NCBI GenBank assembly: GCA_050289485.1 | Contig: JBNKFV010000024.1 | Span: 62,001-126,000, forward strand | DNA: 64,000 nucleotides | Direction: 5' to 3' | Source of the DNA: JBNKFV01 sp050289485 | GTDB taxonomy: Bacteria > Pseudomonadota > Gammaproteobacteria > Pseudomonadales > Cellvibrionaceae | Part shown: positions 50,945 through 60,289 of the stretch, piece by piece | How the letters are laid out: each line of letters begins with the position of its first letter | Numbering within the stretch: position 1 is the first letter of the stretch | Program-made: the position numbers and the translations under genes | Notes under the pieces: model-generated | The model's database searches: none | What the model was told of the DNA's origin: nothing | What the model saw: only the letters and a program-made list of their open reading frames with translations

Positions 50945-51481
50945 GTGAAGTTTATGCATGGCATTACGCTATTGTTATCCGCGGTATTGACCGTTTACAC
51001 CGCCACGGCGGGTGCAAAAGAGAAATATGTTTTTGGCTGGGTTGAAAAAATTCATGTTATGGATGTTGGCGCAACCGCCAAAGCAAAAATGGATTCCGGC
51101 GCGTTAACCTCATCGATTCACGCCACCAACGTAGAACGTTACCGGCTCGATGGCAAAAAGTGGGTGCGGTTTACCGTTACCTTACAAGATACGGAAACCG
51201 GAAAATACGTTACCAAAACACTGGAGCGCCCCTTTGTAAGAGCTATTCGTGTGAGTGGTGCTGGCGGCTCTGACAGTAGAGTCGTTGTGTCGCTGCCAGT
51301 CTGCGTGGGATCCACCATCATGGACGAAGAGTTCAGTCTGAACAATCGCGCCGATATGATTTACGGCTTATTAATTGGCCGTCGTACCATGGAGCATATG
51401 GGCCTGCTGGATGTTAATAAAACATTCACCCTCAAGCCCACCTGTACAGCAGACAACAAAACGGGGAAAACAAAAAAATAA
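50945..51481 (+). CDS. Secreted retropepsin-like putative zinc protease (RimK-linked family)
   Basis: This 178-residue protein has a signal peptide (ITLLLSAVLTVYTATAGA). The domain is of the family once called ATP-dependent zinc protease, now regarded as retropepsin-like. KMDSGALTSSIHA carries the DSGA catalytic Asp, with later RADMIYGLLIGRRTMEHMGLLDV as the second conserved block. Start is GTG (50945) with GGAG 8 nt upstream; an ATG three codons later is possible. The role is probably envelope-related but undefined. Confidence 0.85.
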   Translation: MKFMHGITLLLSAVLTVYTATAGAKEKYVFGWVEKIHVMDVGATAKAKMDSGALTSSIHATNVERYRLDGKKWVRFTVTLQDTETGKYVTKTLERPFVRAIRVSGAGGSDSRVVVSLPVCVGSTIMDEEFSLNNRADMIYGLLIGRRTMEHMGLLDVNKTFTLKPTCTADNKTGKTKK

Positions 51482-51488
51482 CCGGAGA

Positions 51489-51734
51489 TTATTTTTTCGG
51501 TGGTACAAACTGTAATACTTGGGTTTCTGCTTCGCGTACTTTTTCCGAAGTATTCACACGGGTTTCCAGCTCTCTCACCTGTTGTTTGAAATACATTTCA
51601 TCGGTAAATCCACAGGCGACACATTCACGAACATCTTTATCGCCTTCGCGGTACATTTTCAGCTTATCCATTTCTTTACAGCGGGGGCATACAGCCCCCG
51701 CAATGAAACGACCCTTAGGTTTTTGAGTGGTCAT
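51489..51734 (-). CDS. yheV: YheV-family zinc-ribbon protein
   Basis: This protein of about 81 residues has two CxxC motifs (AVCPRCKEMD and ECVACGF) that form a zinc ribbon, followed by a helical tail with ELETRVNTSEKVREAE. I take the ATG at 51734 (MTTQKPKGRFIAG), preceded by AAAGG; a longer frame would reach into prlC. It directly follows prlC, overlap-free by 13 bp, the same pairing seen in pseudomonads. Function unknown. Confidence 0.9.
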   Translation of the reverse strand: MTTQKPKGRFIAGAVCPRCKEMDKLKMYREGDKDVRECVACGFTDEMYFKQQVRELETRVNTSEKVREAETQVLQFVPPKK

Positions 51735-51747
51735 GATAGATACCTTT

Positions 51748-53799
51748 TTACTGCATAATGCCGGAATGTCTAAGAAGCGCATCTGTATTGGGCTTGCGAC
51801 CGCGAAAACGCTCGTATAGCACCATGGGTTCTTCCGAGCCGCCTGCCTGGAGAATTTCTTTTAGAAATTTTTCACCCGTGGCTGCATCGAAAATACCATT
51901 TTCTTCAAACAACGAATAGGCATCGCTTGATAATACTTCCGCCCACTTATAGCTGTAATATCCAGCGGCATAACCACCGGCAAAAATGTGGCTAAAATTA
52001 TTTTGAAACTTGTTGAACGCTGGCGGCACAGCAACAGCGATTTCATTGCGCACATTATCCAATACGCTTTGCACATCTTGCGGTGATTGTGGGTTGTAAT
52101 GTTTATGCAGTAGAAAATCAAACAATGCAAATTCCAACTGACGCAACATAAACATGCCCGATTGAAAATTCTTCGCTGCCAGCATTTTTTCTAACAGTTC
52201 GTCGGGCAAGGGTTCACCGGTTTTATAATGCGCGGAAATCAGTGGAATCACTTCTTTTTCCCAACACCAGTTCTCCATAAACTGGCTAGGCAATTCAACC
52301 GCATCCCAGGCGACGCCATTAATCCCACTCACTTCAGCTACGTCAATGTCTGTTAGCATATGATGCAAGCCATGACCAAACTCATGAAACAGTGTGGTAA
52401 CTTCGTTGTGCGTAAGTAATGAAGGTTTGTCTTTGGTTGGCTGATTAAAATTACATACCAGATAGGCCACTGGTTTTTGCGCACCATTAGCCAATTTCCG
52501 TTTTACCCGGCAAGAATCCATCCAGGCACCACCGCGTTTATTTTCGCGGGCAAAAATATCAAAGTAAAAATAGGCAATGGTTTCGCCAGCTTTTTTAATT
52601 CCGTAAAAGCGCACATCTTTGTGCCAGGTTTCTATATTCGGCTCTTGCTCAATATCAATACCAAATAAACGCTTGGCAACGGTAAACATGCCATCCAATA
52701 CTTTCTCAGCAGGAAAGTACGGGCGTAACTGTTCCTGCGAAATACTGTAACGGGCTTCACGCAATTTTTCGCTGTAATAAGGGAGATCCCACGCTTGCAG
52801 TGGTGCAATACCATCGCGCTCTTGGGCAAAGGCCTGCACTTTGGCATATTCCTGCTCGGCCATAGTGCGGGTTTTTTCTGCCAGGGTTTTTAAAAAGCCT
52901 ACTACCTCGTCTGTACTTTCTGCCATTTTGGTTGCCAGTGACAACTCTGCATAATTGGCAAAACCCAACAGGTTAGCCATTTCATGGCGAAGCGCGAGAG
53001 TTTCTTCGATTAGCGCCGTGTTGTCCCACTGTTTCGGGTCTTTTCCTTCAACCGCAATACCTTCCGCTGAGGCTCGGGTGGTGTAAGCTCGATAAGCTTG
53101 CTCACGTAACTCACGATTGTCGGCATGAGTAATCACCGCCATATAAGATGGAATATCCAATGTTATTACATAGCCCTGCAAACCTTTGGCTTCGGCAGCC
53201 TGCTCAGCCAACGCCAACGCAGTATCCGGTAGGCCAGCCAGTTCAGCAACATCGGTAATGTGTTTGTACCACCCCTGCGTTGCATCCATCACATTATTGG
53301 AAAACTGGCTGGACAATTCGGTTAAACGTTTGCGAATTTCGCCAAAGCGTTTTTTCTTTTCAGCCGGTAAAGCCACGCCGGCAAGTGTAAAATCGCGCAA
53401 AGCATTGGCCACCATTTTTTTTTGGGCCGTGCTGTAGTGGGCAAACTCGTCACTGGCTGCCAGTTTTTCATAGGTTTTATACAGCGCTTCGTTTTGGCTG
53501 AACTCCGTGCCCCACTCACTCAGTTTTACAATGGCCTTGTTGTAGGCTTCGCGCAATTCAGCGTTATTAGCAACCGAGTTTAGGTGCCCCACTGGTGACC
53601 AGGCATTTGACAACTGGTCGGCCAATTCTGTGAGTGGCTCAACGAAGTTATCCCAGGTTGGCTCCTCTGCTTGCGCCAGGGTGTCGTGCAGATTTTTGCG
53701 AGATGCCTCAATCAACTGATCGATGGCTGGCTCAATATGCGCCGGCTGAATACGGGTGAATGGTGGCAAAAAATGTGCTTCTAACAACGGGTTGCTCAT
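51748..53799 (-). CDS. prlC: Oligopeptidase A (M3 metallopeptidase)
   Basis: This 683-residue cytoplasmic thimet-like oligopeptidase degrades signal peptides and short peptides. The zinc site is TLFHEFGHGLHHML (HExxH near residue 475), with the third ligand in the helix with VAWDAVELPSQFMENW, and GGYAAGYYSYKWAEV is near the C-terminus. The length is normal. It lies upstream of yheV and is divergent from the gamma-carbonic anhydrase gene (124-bp gap). Confidence 0.96.
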   Translation of the reverse strand: MSNPLLEAHFLPPFTRIQPAHIEPAIDQLIEASRKNLHDTLAQAEEPTWDNFVEPLTELADQLSNAWSPVGHLNSVANNAELREAYNKAIVKLSEWGTEFSQNEALYKTYEKLAASDEFAHYSTAQKKMVANALRDFTLAGVALPAEKKKRFGEIRKRLTELSSQFSNNVMDATQGWYKHITDVAELAGLPDTALALAEQAAEAKGLQGYVITLDIPSYMAVITHADNRELREQAYRAYTTRASAEGIAVEGKDPKQWDNTALIEETLALRHEMANLLGFANYAELSLATKMAESTDEVVGFLKTLAEKTRTMAEQEYAKVQAFAQERDGIAPLQAWDLPYYSEKLREARYSISQEQLRPYFPAEKVLDGMFTVAKRLFGIDIEQEPNIETWHKDVRFYGIKKAGETIAYFYFDIFARENKRGGAWMDSCRVKRKLANGAQKPVAYLVCNFNQPTKDKPSLLTHNEVTTLFHEFGHGLHHMLTDIDVAEVSGINGVAWDAVELPSQFMENWCWEKEVIPLISAHYKTGEPLPDELLEKMLAAKNFQSGMFMLRQLEFALFDFLLHKHYNPQSPQDVQSVLDNVRNEIAVAVPPAFNKFQNNFSHIFAGGYAAGYYSYKWAEVLSSDAYSLFEENGIFDAATGEKFLKEILQAGGSEEPMVLYERFRGRKPNTDALLRHSGIMQ

Positions 53800-53923
53800 G
53801 GCGTAAAGCCTCTTAATTCGGCAGAAAATAAATTATGATGCACGGTTTAGCCCTCGGCTTGCGTCGCAACCAATCCCGAGGGCCAACAATTGTTTTCCCA
53901 ATTTAGTGATATAGAGGTTCAAC

Positions 53924-54490
53924 ATGACAGATTCAAGCCAAAAAGGCGGATCCGTACGCGCCTATCGTGGCCACACGCCAAAACTGGGCGAGCGCGTATT
54001 TGTCGACCCAAGCGCTGTGGTCAGTGGTGACGTAGAACTTGGCGACGACTGCTCTGTTTGGCCTTGTGCCGTCATTCGTGGCGATATGCATCGCATTCGC
54101 ATTGGTAACCGCACCAGTGTACAGGACGGTAGTGTTCTGCACATTACCCATGCCAGTAATTTCAACCCGGATGGCTGGCCTTTGACCATTGGTGACGACG
54201 TCACCATTGGACATAACGTCACCCTACATGGCTGTACGATTGGCAACCGGATATTGATTGGCATTGGCAGCGTCGTGCTCGATGGCGCCATTGTTGAAGA
54301 CGAGGTGATTATTGGCGCGGGTACACTGGTGCCCCCAGGTAAAACCCTCGAAAGCGGTTATCTGTACGTGGGCAACCCTTGTAAACAAGCGCGCCCGTTG
54401 AAAGAAAAAGAGCGCAAATTTTTCCCTTATACTGCGGGCAACTATGTGAAGTTAAAAGATATGCACCGTGAAGAATTAGGGCTAGATTAA
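53924..54490 (+). CDS. yrdA: Gamma-carbonic-anhydrase-like hexapeptide protein YrdA
   Basis: This 188-residue left-handed beta-helix protein of the gamma-carbonic anhydrase family has hexapeptide repeats running from VFVDPSAVVSGDVELGDDCSV. The metal His ligands lie in SVLHITHAS and IGHNVTLHG. Trimer formation is expected. Whether it has carbonic anhydrase activity is not shown; many YrdA proteins have no clear function. It converges on aroE, with a GC-rich hairpin between. Confidence 0.92.
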   Translation: MTDSSQKGGSVRAYRGHTPKLGERVFVDPSAVVSGDVELGDDCSVWPCAVIRGDMHRIRIGNRTSVQDGSVLHITHASNFNPDGWPLTIGDDVTIGHNVTLHGCTIGNRILIGIGSVVLDGAIVEDEVIIGAGTLVPPGKTLESGYLYVGNPCKQARPLKEKERKFFPYTAGNYVKLKDMHREELGLD

Positions 54491-54509
54491 GCCGCTTGCC
54501 CGATCCCAA

Positions 54510-54526
54510 TGGGGCCTCAGGCCCCA
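54510..54526. terminator. GC hairpin between yrdA and aroE
   Basis: TGGGGCC-TCA-GGCCCCA is a short strong palindrome; the aroE stop codon (TGA on the minus strand) forms its loop. No T-run follows, so terminator activity is uncertain. Confidence 0.45.
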
Positions 54527-55356
54527 CTTAACTGGGCACGAATGCGTTGAATCACCGGCTGTACCGTTGGGGTGACGCCCCGCCACAGCTTAAAGGCTTG
54601 TGCCGCCTGCCCCACCAACATGCCTAGCCCGTCTGCATAGTGCTTGCAGCCGTGGTTTTTAGCCCACTGTATAAATACGGTATCGCTGGCCCCATACATC
54701 ATGTCATAGCAGGCAGCATCTGGCGCCAAGAGCGTATCTGGCAGTGGCGGCACGTCGCCCGCTAAACTGGCCGACGTGCCGTTGATCACCAGATCAAACT
54801 GTTGACCTGCCAAATCGGCGTAGGTGGATGCTTGCAGCCGCGTTGCCGACGGCGCAACCGTGGCAAATACGTCAACCAGTTGCTCAGCTTTTGCGAGCGT
54901 GCGGTTGGCAATCATCAGCAGGGCCGGTTCGCATTCGAGCAAGGGCTGTAATGCCCCGCGCACGGCCCCTCCGGCACCCAGTACCAATACCCTTTTTGCG
55001 CGCACGGGCCAGCCTTGTTCACCGGTAATGTCGGCCACTAAACCTGCACCGTCGGTGTTATCACCCAAAATATCGCCGTTAGCCGTTAATGCCAGTGTAT
55101 TCACGGCGCCAGCCAGTTGCGCGCGCTGCGTCAGTTGTTTGGCCACTGCTAAGGCATCAAGCTTGAACGGCAGAGTAATATTGAGACCTTTACCGCCATT
55201 ATCAAAAAAGGCGGTTACTGCAGCCTGAAACTGATCTTCAGGAATGCACTGCTTGGTATATTGCAGTTGCTGACCAGTTTCTGCTGCAAATGCAGCGTGT
55301 ATATCCGGCGACTTAGAATGGGCAATCGGGTTACCAAAAACAGCATACTGATCCAC
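54517..55356 (-). CDS. aroE: Shikimate dehydrogenase
   Basis: This 279-residue enzyme reduces 3-dehydroshikimate to shikimate with NADPH in the aromatic amino-acid pathway. The N-terminal substrate part has AVFGNPIAHSKSPDIHAAF and NITLPFKLDAL (Lys catalytic). The NADP-binding part begins VLVLGAGGAVRGAL, and MANRTLAKAEQL and GMLVGQAAQAF follow. It lies 54 bp after hemF on the same strand, an order common in gammaproteobacteria. Confidence 0.96.
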   Translation of the reverse strand: MDQYAVFGNPIAHSKSPDIHAAFAAETGQQLQYTKQCIPEDQFQAAVTAFFDNGGKGLNITLPFKLDALAVAKQLTQRAQLAGAVNTLALTANGDILGDNTDGAGLVADITGEQGWPVRAKRVLVLGAGGAVRGALQPLLECEPALLMIANRTLAKAEQLVDVFATVAPSATRLQASTYADLAGQQFDLVINGTSASLAGDVPPLPDTLLAPDAACYDMMYGASDTVFIQWAKNHGCKHYADGLGMLVGQAAQAFKLWRGVTPTVQPVIQRIRAQLSGA

Positions 55357-55410
55357 AAGGGTTTCCTTAAGCGTTAAAACGGGCAGGCGATTGGAGCAAC
55401 AAAAAGGTGG

Positions 55411-56319
55411 TTAAACCCAATCGCGATGTTGCAGATAATAACGGGTGAGTTCGTCTTCTGGGCTACCGACGGGCGGCGCCCAATTGTAATCCCAGCGCAC
55501 CAGAGGTGGCAGCGACATCAGTATCGATTCGGTACGCCCGCCTGTTTGCAGACCAAACAAGGTACCGCGATCAAATACCAGGTTGAATTCTACATAGCGC
55601 CCACGACGATGCAGCTGGAAGTCACGCTCATGATCGCCATAGGGCTGGTCTTTACGGCGGCTCACGATCGGGCAATAAGCTTGGGTGTAACTGTCCCCCA
55701 CAGAGCGCATAAAGGCAAAGCTGTCCGTAAAACCCAGCTCGTTCAGGTCATCAAAAAATAAGCCTCCAATACCCCGTGGTTCGTTGCGATGTTTCAGATA
55801 AAAGTATTCATCACACCACTTTTTATAGCGGGGGTAAAAGCCTTCACCAAAAGGGTCACAGGCGGCTTTGGCCGTACGATGCCAATGTTCGCAGTCTTCC
55901 TGATTACCGTAATAGGGCGTTAGGTCGTAACCACCCCCAAACCACCATACCGGCGCTTCACCGTCTTTTTCAGCAATAAAGAAGCGAACATTGGCATGAC
56001 TGGTGGGCACATAGGGATTATTCGGGTGAATCACTAGTGACACCCCCATGGCTTCAAAGCTGCGGCCTGCCAGCTCGGGGCGATGCGCGGTAGCCGATGC
56101 GGGCATTTGCGTACCATGCACGTGGGAGAAGTTAACGCCGCCTTTTTCGAAAACATCACCATTGGCGATCACCCGCGAACGACCGCCGCCGCCCTCTTCT
56201 CTTACCCATTCGTCTTCGGCAAACGCAACTTGATGTTCAAACTGCTGCAGCTGCTGGCAGATGGTATCTTGCAGCTGCAGCAAATACTGCTTTACTGCTG
56301 CTTTATCTGGCGCACTCAT
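55411..56319 (-). CDS. hemF: Coproporphyrinogen III oxidase, aerobic
   Basis: This 302-residue oxygen-dependent enzyme makes protoporphyrinogen IX for haem synthesis. Diagnostic segments are WVREEGGGGRSRVIANGDVFEKGGVNFSHVHG at 40-72, WFGGGYDLTPYYG, NEPRGIGGLFFDDL and GRYVEFNLVFDRGTLFGLQTGGRTESILMSLPP. The length is as expected. Operon with aroE; the upstream gene tsaC is 94 bp away. Confidence 0.97.
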   Translation of the reverse strand: MSAPDKAAVKQYLLQLQDTICQQLQQFEHQVAFAEDEWVREEGGGGRSRVIANGDVFEKGGVNFSHVHGTQMPASATAHRPELAGRSFEAMGVSLVIHPNNPYVPTSHANVRFFIAEKDGEAPVWWFGGGYDLTPYYGNQEDCEHWHRTAKAACDPFGEGFYPRYKKWCDEYFYLKHRNEPRGIGGLFFDDLNELGFTDSFAFMRSVGDSYTQAYCPIVSRRKDQPYGDHERDFQLHRRGRYVEFNLVFDRGTLFGLQTGGRTESILMSLPPLVRWDYNWAPPVGSPEDELTRYYLQHRDWV

Positions 56320-56412
56320 GGATAGCTAAAACCCGTGTAGTTATGACAAGAAACGCGGAGTCTACCAGAATTCAGCCGGTAGCCTGAACAAAAGGGAAGG
56401 CCGCGCCGGTGA

Positions 56413-56979
56413 TTACCCAGCGCGAATGACACGACCGGTTCGCAGGTCGCGAATTTCAGAGGGCTTGGTTTGTTGACCAAGGGAGCCAGGCAAGATAGTC
56501 AACTCATGCGGACGAAAATAGCTTTTCACCTTCAATCGATTCATGGCCGGCGGTAAGCCTTGCGGATTGGCCGACGTAGACACAATAGGGCCACCAAAGG
56601 TTTTACAAAGCCCGGATACCAGTGGGTGGGCACTGACTCGCACCGCAACACAGGGGTGGTCACCGGTGATCCACTCGGGCACTGAACCATTATTGGGAAT
56701 CAGCCAGGTAACCGGGCCAGGCCAGGTTTCGTTTAACAGGTCTTTTTGTGCATCGGGCAAGTCTGCATACAAACCACCCAACTGCCCGACGTTGGCCGCA
56801 ACCAGAATCAGCCCCTTGCCCATGTCACGGCGTTTCATCGCCAGTAAACGACACACGGCATGCTCGTCGTGGGGAGCACAGCCAAGCCCCCATACACCCT
56901 CGGTGGGATAGGCAATCACTTCACCGGCCCACATGGCGTCGGCTGCGCGTTGAATTTTGGGGTGTCTGGACCAGTCCAT
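56413..56979 (-). CDS. tsaC: Threonylcarbamoyl-AMP synthase TsaC (YrdC)
   Basis: This 188-residue enzyme makes threonylcarbamoyl-AMP for the t6A modification of tRNA. VIAYPTEGVWGLGC, RLLAMKRRDMGKGLILVA (KR pair) and GGPIVSTSANPQGLPP are conserved sites. The start at 56979 (MDWSRHPKI) matches the family N-terminus; in-frame starts upstream (57015, 57069) would add a non-family extension. Neighbours are dprA upstream and hemF downstream, on the same strand. Confidence 0.94.
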   Translation of the reverse strand: MDWSRHPKIQRAADAMWAGEVIAYPTEGVWGLGCAPHDEHAVCRLLAMKRRDMGKGLILVAANVGQLGGLYADLPDAQKDLLNETWPGPVTWLIPNNGSVPEWITGDHPCVAVRVSAHPLVSGLCKTFGGPIVSTSANPQGLPPAMNRLKVKSYFRPHELTILPGSLGQQTKPSEIRDLRTGRVIRAG

Positions 56980-57123
56980 CTGCAATCTACCGAATATGAA
57001 TGAGGTTTCAGCCATGATATTGGCTGCTGAAAAACGCGAAAACTTACCGTAACTTAAAAAGCAGCTCAAGCATTATCGGTAAACGCCAAGAGGGCTTGGG
57101 TGCGCTCTATTTACGGTTAATTT

Positions 57124-58260
57124 TTACGCCAAACGCTGGTACCCGGATTCACTTCGGGCCACTTTGCCCTTGAGCTCCAATTCGATCATCAAGGCGGAAA
57201 GCTTGGCGGCGGTCATACCGGTGCGAGCGGCAAGCTGATCTAATGTCACCGATTCAAACCCCATCATCAGCATCAGCACCTGCTGGTCTTTGGATAGGTT
57301 CGCCAGGGTATCTTCCTTTGTCGTTTGCTCGACGGCGCGAAACAACTCAGCCTGCTTGTAACCGAGCATGCCAGACAGCTCATCAACTATATCTTCGGCA
57401 TCTTCCACGAGCTTGGCGCCGTTTTTAATGAGCATATTGCAACCGCGGCTCAATGGATTATGAATGGAGCCGGGAATAGCAAACACCTCCCGGCCCTGCT
57501 CCAGCGCCGCAGTCGCCGTAATCAACGATCCGCTTTTGCGGGCTGCCTCAATCACCAATACCCCCAGACTAAGGCCGCTAATAATACGGTTGCGCAAAGG
57601 AAAGTTGCTGGCAGCCGCCGGTGTACCAATGGGAAATTCCGATACCAAGGCACCATCGGTTTCCAGAATACTCTCAGCCAGTGCAGCATGGCGGGTGGGG
57701 TATATGCGATCTATCCCCGTACCCATCACCGCAACGGTTTTCCCACCGGCATTGATGCAGGCCATATGCGCTGCAGCATCGATACCCAAAGCCAAACCGC
57801 TGGTAATCACAAAACCGGAACGCGACATGTAGTTGGCAAACTGCTGGGTATTCTGCAAGCCAGACGGCGTAGCATGCCGGCTACCGACCATGGCCAGCTG
57901 GGGCAAGTGGAGTACGTCGCGATTACCGCGCACGTAAAGCACCGGCGGTGCCTTGGGGATATCTTTAAGCAGTGAAGGGTAATCGGCATCTTGCTGAGTA
58001 ATTACCGATACATCCATTGTCTGCAATACGTCGCGAAAATAGCCTAGCTTGCGGGTAACGTTGTTATCTTTGCTGGCACGGAACTCTTGTAAGATGCTTC
58101 GGGCAGCAGGATTCAAGTAGTCTGCCAGATCTGCAATCGATTGTTCCAATACAGCATCGGCAGAACGAAAACGCTGCAGCAGGCGCTTGAAAGTCGCCGG
58201 ACCCACTCCGGGCAGGTGATGCAATAACAAAATTGCATCAATTGATGAACGTACAGCCAT
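57124..58260 (-). CDS. dprA: DNA processing protein DprA
   Basis: This protein of about 378 residues loads RecA onto incoming single-stranded DNA during natural transformation. The N-terminal helix-hairpin-helix-like part has HLPGVGPATFKRLLQRF. The Rossmann core has AMVGSRHATPSG, ITSGLALGIDAAAH and VAVMGTGIDRIYPTRH. A C-terminal winged-helix part follows (LDQLAARTGMTAAKLSALMIELELKGKVARSE). The start at 58260 (MAVRSSID) has AAGGAAG upstream; a longer frame adds 15 residues. It lies downstream of the LysM gene. Confidence 0.95.
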   Translation of the reverse strand: MAVRSSIDAILLLHHLPGVGPATFKRLLQRFRSADAVLEQSIADLADYLNPAARSILQEFRASKDNNVTRKLGYFRDVLQTMDVSVITQQDADYPSLLKDIPKAPPVLYVRGNRDVLHLPQLAMVGSRHATPSGLQNTQQFANYMSRSGFVITSGLALGIDAAAHMACINAGGKTVAVMGTGIDRIYPTRHAALAESILETDGALVSEFPIGTPAAASNFPLRNRIISGLSLGVLVIEAARKSGSLITATAALEQGREVFAIPGSIHNPLSRGCNMLIKNGAKLVEDAEDIVDELSGMLGYKQAELFRAVEQTTKEDTLANLSKDQQVLMLMMGFESVTLDQLAARTGMTAAKLSALMIELELKGKVARSESGYQRLA

Positions 58261-58317
58261 GGTTGCTCTTCCTTGAAGCTCCAGGTAGGCAACCTGGAAT
58301 TGCATAACTTAAGAAGT

Positions 58318-58349
58318 AAAAAGCCACTGAGATTATACAGTGGCTTTTT
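58318..58349 (-). terminator. Terminator between LysM gene and dprA
   Basis: AAAAAGCCACTG-AGATTATA-CAGTGGCTTTTT hairpin with A and T tracts on both sides; it ends the LysM gene transcript and implies that dprA has its own promoter or reads through. A second hairpin (CCAGGT-AGGCA-ACCTGG, 58281-58297) follows just before the dprA start. Confidence 0.85.
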
Positions 58350-58374
58350 ACTGGGGCGGGTATTATACGGGGTT

Positions 58375-59535
58375 TTAGTCGTCGTCGCGTGAAAACAGGC
58401 GCCCAAAAAAGCCTTTACGCTTAGGTTCCTCTTCAGTGGCCTTTTTCTTGGCCACTGGCTGCCCAACACCGCGTCGCACGGGGCCATCTGGGTTGTACAG
58501 CCGATCTTCAACTGCCAGCGGACGTTCGGCAGCCAGCACGATACCCAGCGACATTTTATCAAACGTACGGAAGACCATGAGCAGGCCAGCACGCTCTTCC
58601 GGCAAAGTAATACGGTCGCCAGCAACACGGTCTTTCACCGTTTCGCCACGCTTGTACACTGCCATTACATTACCCACTTCGATATTGTCACGCTCACCCA
58701 GGTTGAGTGCGACCACATCCAGATAACCTACCTGCGTCACACCACCCTCTACGGCCACAATCAAACCGCGGATATTTTCGTCTTCCGGGGCTGAAGGGTA
58801 AAAGGTTGAATCAATCGCCCGCTCTTCGGTTGGCAATACGCGGTCGGTTACACGAATTTCTTCGGTGGTGCGAATCACCGAGAAGGTGGCTATATCGTCA
58901 GCCAAGTCACGCATTTTTGCCGAGCCGATATCCAGCGCTTCAATACCGAGCACCTCACCGGTCTCTGGGTCTGTGTAGATTTGGCCTTTGCGGTAGACAC
59001 CGTAGGTATTCACATCACCGGCAAAATCACCGCGAGCGTAGATATTGTCACCCGCACCCACAATAATGCGCTTGTCTTCGCCTGCCACTACATAAGGTGC
59101 GGCTTCAAGCTCGCCAATGCCCAGCACACGGCTGTGCGACAAGAAGCTATTAATGCGGTCTAACGGAATGGCTGGAATAGCCTCATCCAAGGGCATCACC
59201 TTGACCGACGGCTTCATTTTCACCGTGCCTGGCGACATCTTATAGGTTCGCTGCAACACCAAGCGCGGCTTGCCGTCGAGGTATACCAGGCTGATGATAT
59301 CACCGGGAAAGATCAGATGAGGGTTTTCAATCTGAGGGTTTACCTGCCATATTTCCGGCCACATCCATGGGTTTTCCAGGAACTTACCGGAAATATCCCA
59401 GAGGGTATCGCCTTTTGCCACCGTATACTCATCGGGGTGGTTGTCCTTCAAACGCGCATCCTGCGCCCACGCATTAAATGCCAGGGCACACGCTGTTGCT
59501 GATACCGCAATGAGACTAATAATAGATTTTTTCAT
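58375..59535 (-). CDS. Secreted LysM-domain protein
   Basis: This 386-residue protein has a signal peptide (ISLIAVSATACALAFNAWA) and one LysM peptidoglycan-binding domain at about 36-90 (YTVAKGDTLWDISGKFLENPWMWPEIWQVN). The remaining 290 residues have no known catalytic domain but many beta-prone segments, and a basic Lys/Arg-rich C-terminus (KRKGFFGRLFSRDDD). Such proteins adjoin dprA in many gammaproteobacteria. It may help in cell-wall interaction of the competence or envelope machinery (inference). It is divergent from def with a 184-bp gap. Confidence 0.92.
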   Translation of the reverse strand: MKKSIISLIAVSATACALAFNAWAQDARLKDNHPDEYTVAKGDTLWDISGKFLENPWMWPEIWQVNPQIENPHLIFPGDIISLVYLDGKPRLVLQRTYKMSPGTVKMKPSVKVMPLDEAIPAIPLDRINSFLSHSRVLGIGELEAAPYVVAGEDKRIIVGAGDNIYARGDFAGDVNTYGVYRKGQIYTDPETGEVLGIEALDIGSAKMRDLADDIATFSVIRTTEEIRVTDRVLPTEERAIDSTFYPSAPEDENIRGLIVAVEGGVTQVGYLDVVALNLGERDNIEVGNVMAVYKRGETVKDRVAGDRITLPEERAGLLMVFRTFDKMSLGIVLAAERPLAVEDRLYNPDGPVRRGVGQPVAKKKATEEEPKRKGFFGRLFSRDDD

Positions 59536-59719
59536 AGAAACCGGTCCTGTTATGTTCGGCCCCTGAACGAATAACGTTATACTACTGCTTTAGGCGTAAC
59601 CCGCTAAACGCACGTGCTGGTTCCATTCACACCGCATAATTGTTGAGTGATCATAATGTTAGCAGCGCATGTTGCACTTTTACTAGAAGTTTGTCACAAA
59701 GGTATAGATTGTTACTGCA

Positions 59720-60226
59720 ATGGCTAAGTTAGAAATCCTGGAATTTCCGGATCCACGGCTGCGAAACCACGCCAAACCGGTGAACGTAGTGGATGATCGC
59801 GTTCGGCAAATTGTCGACGACATGTTCGAAACCATGTATGACGCCCCCGGCGTGGGCTTGGCCGCCACACAGGTTAACATTCACGAGCAGATCATCGTGA
59901 TCGATGTATCAGAAGAGCAAAATCAGCCACTGGTGTTCATTAACCCGGAAATATCCATCAACGGCGGCGAACTGCACGAATACGACGAAGGATGCCTCTC
60001 AGTGCCTGGCTTTTATGAAACCGTAGAACGCCCTGCGCATATCACGGTAAAAGCACTGGATCGCAACGGCGAGCCCTTCGAGCTACAACCCGACGGCCTG
60101 CTTGCGGTGTGTGTTCAACACGAAATAGACCACTTAAATGGCAAGCTGTTTGTCGACTATATTTCACCCGTGAAGCGCCAGCGTATTCGCAAGAAACTCG
60201 AAAAGCAGCATCGCGCACAAGCTTAA
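59720..60226 (+). CDS. def: Peptide deformylase
   Basis: This 168-residue metalloenzyme removes the formyl group from nascent proteins. Motif 1 is GVGLAATQV (about 45), motif 2 EGCLSVPG (metal Cys) and motif 3 QHEIDHLNG (HExxH), all present. It is first in the plus-strand def-fmt-rsmB run, a typical gammaproteobacterial order. Confidence 0.97.
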   Translation: MAKLEILEFPDPRLRNHAKPVNVVDDRVRQIVDDMFETMYDAPGVGLAATQVNIHEQIIVIDVSEEQNQPLVFINPEISINGGELHEYDEGCLSVPGFYETVERPAHITVKALDRNGEPFELQPDGLLAVCVQHEIDHLNGKLFVDYISPVKRQRIRKKLEKQHRAQA

Positions 60227-60289
60227 GCCTCACCAACCAGAACATGATCTCGGCACTCTGCCTAGGAGTGCCCACAACCGCGGCCTGAT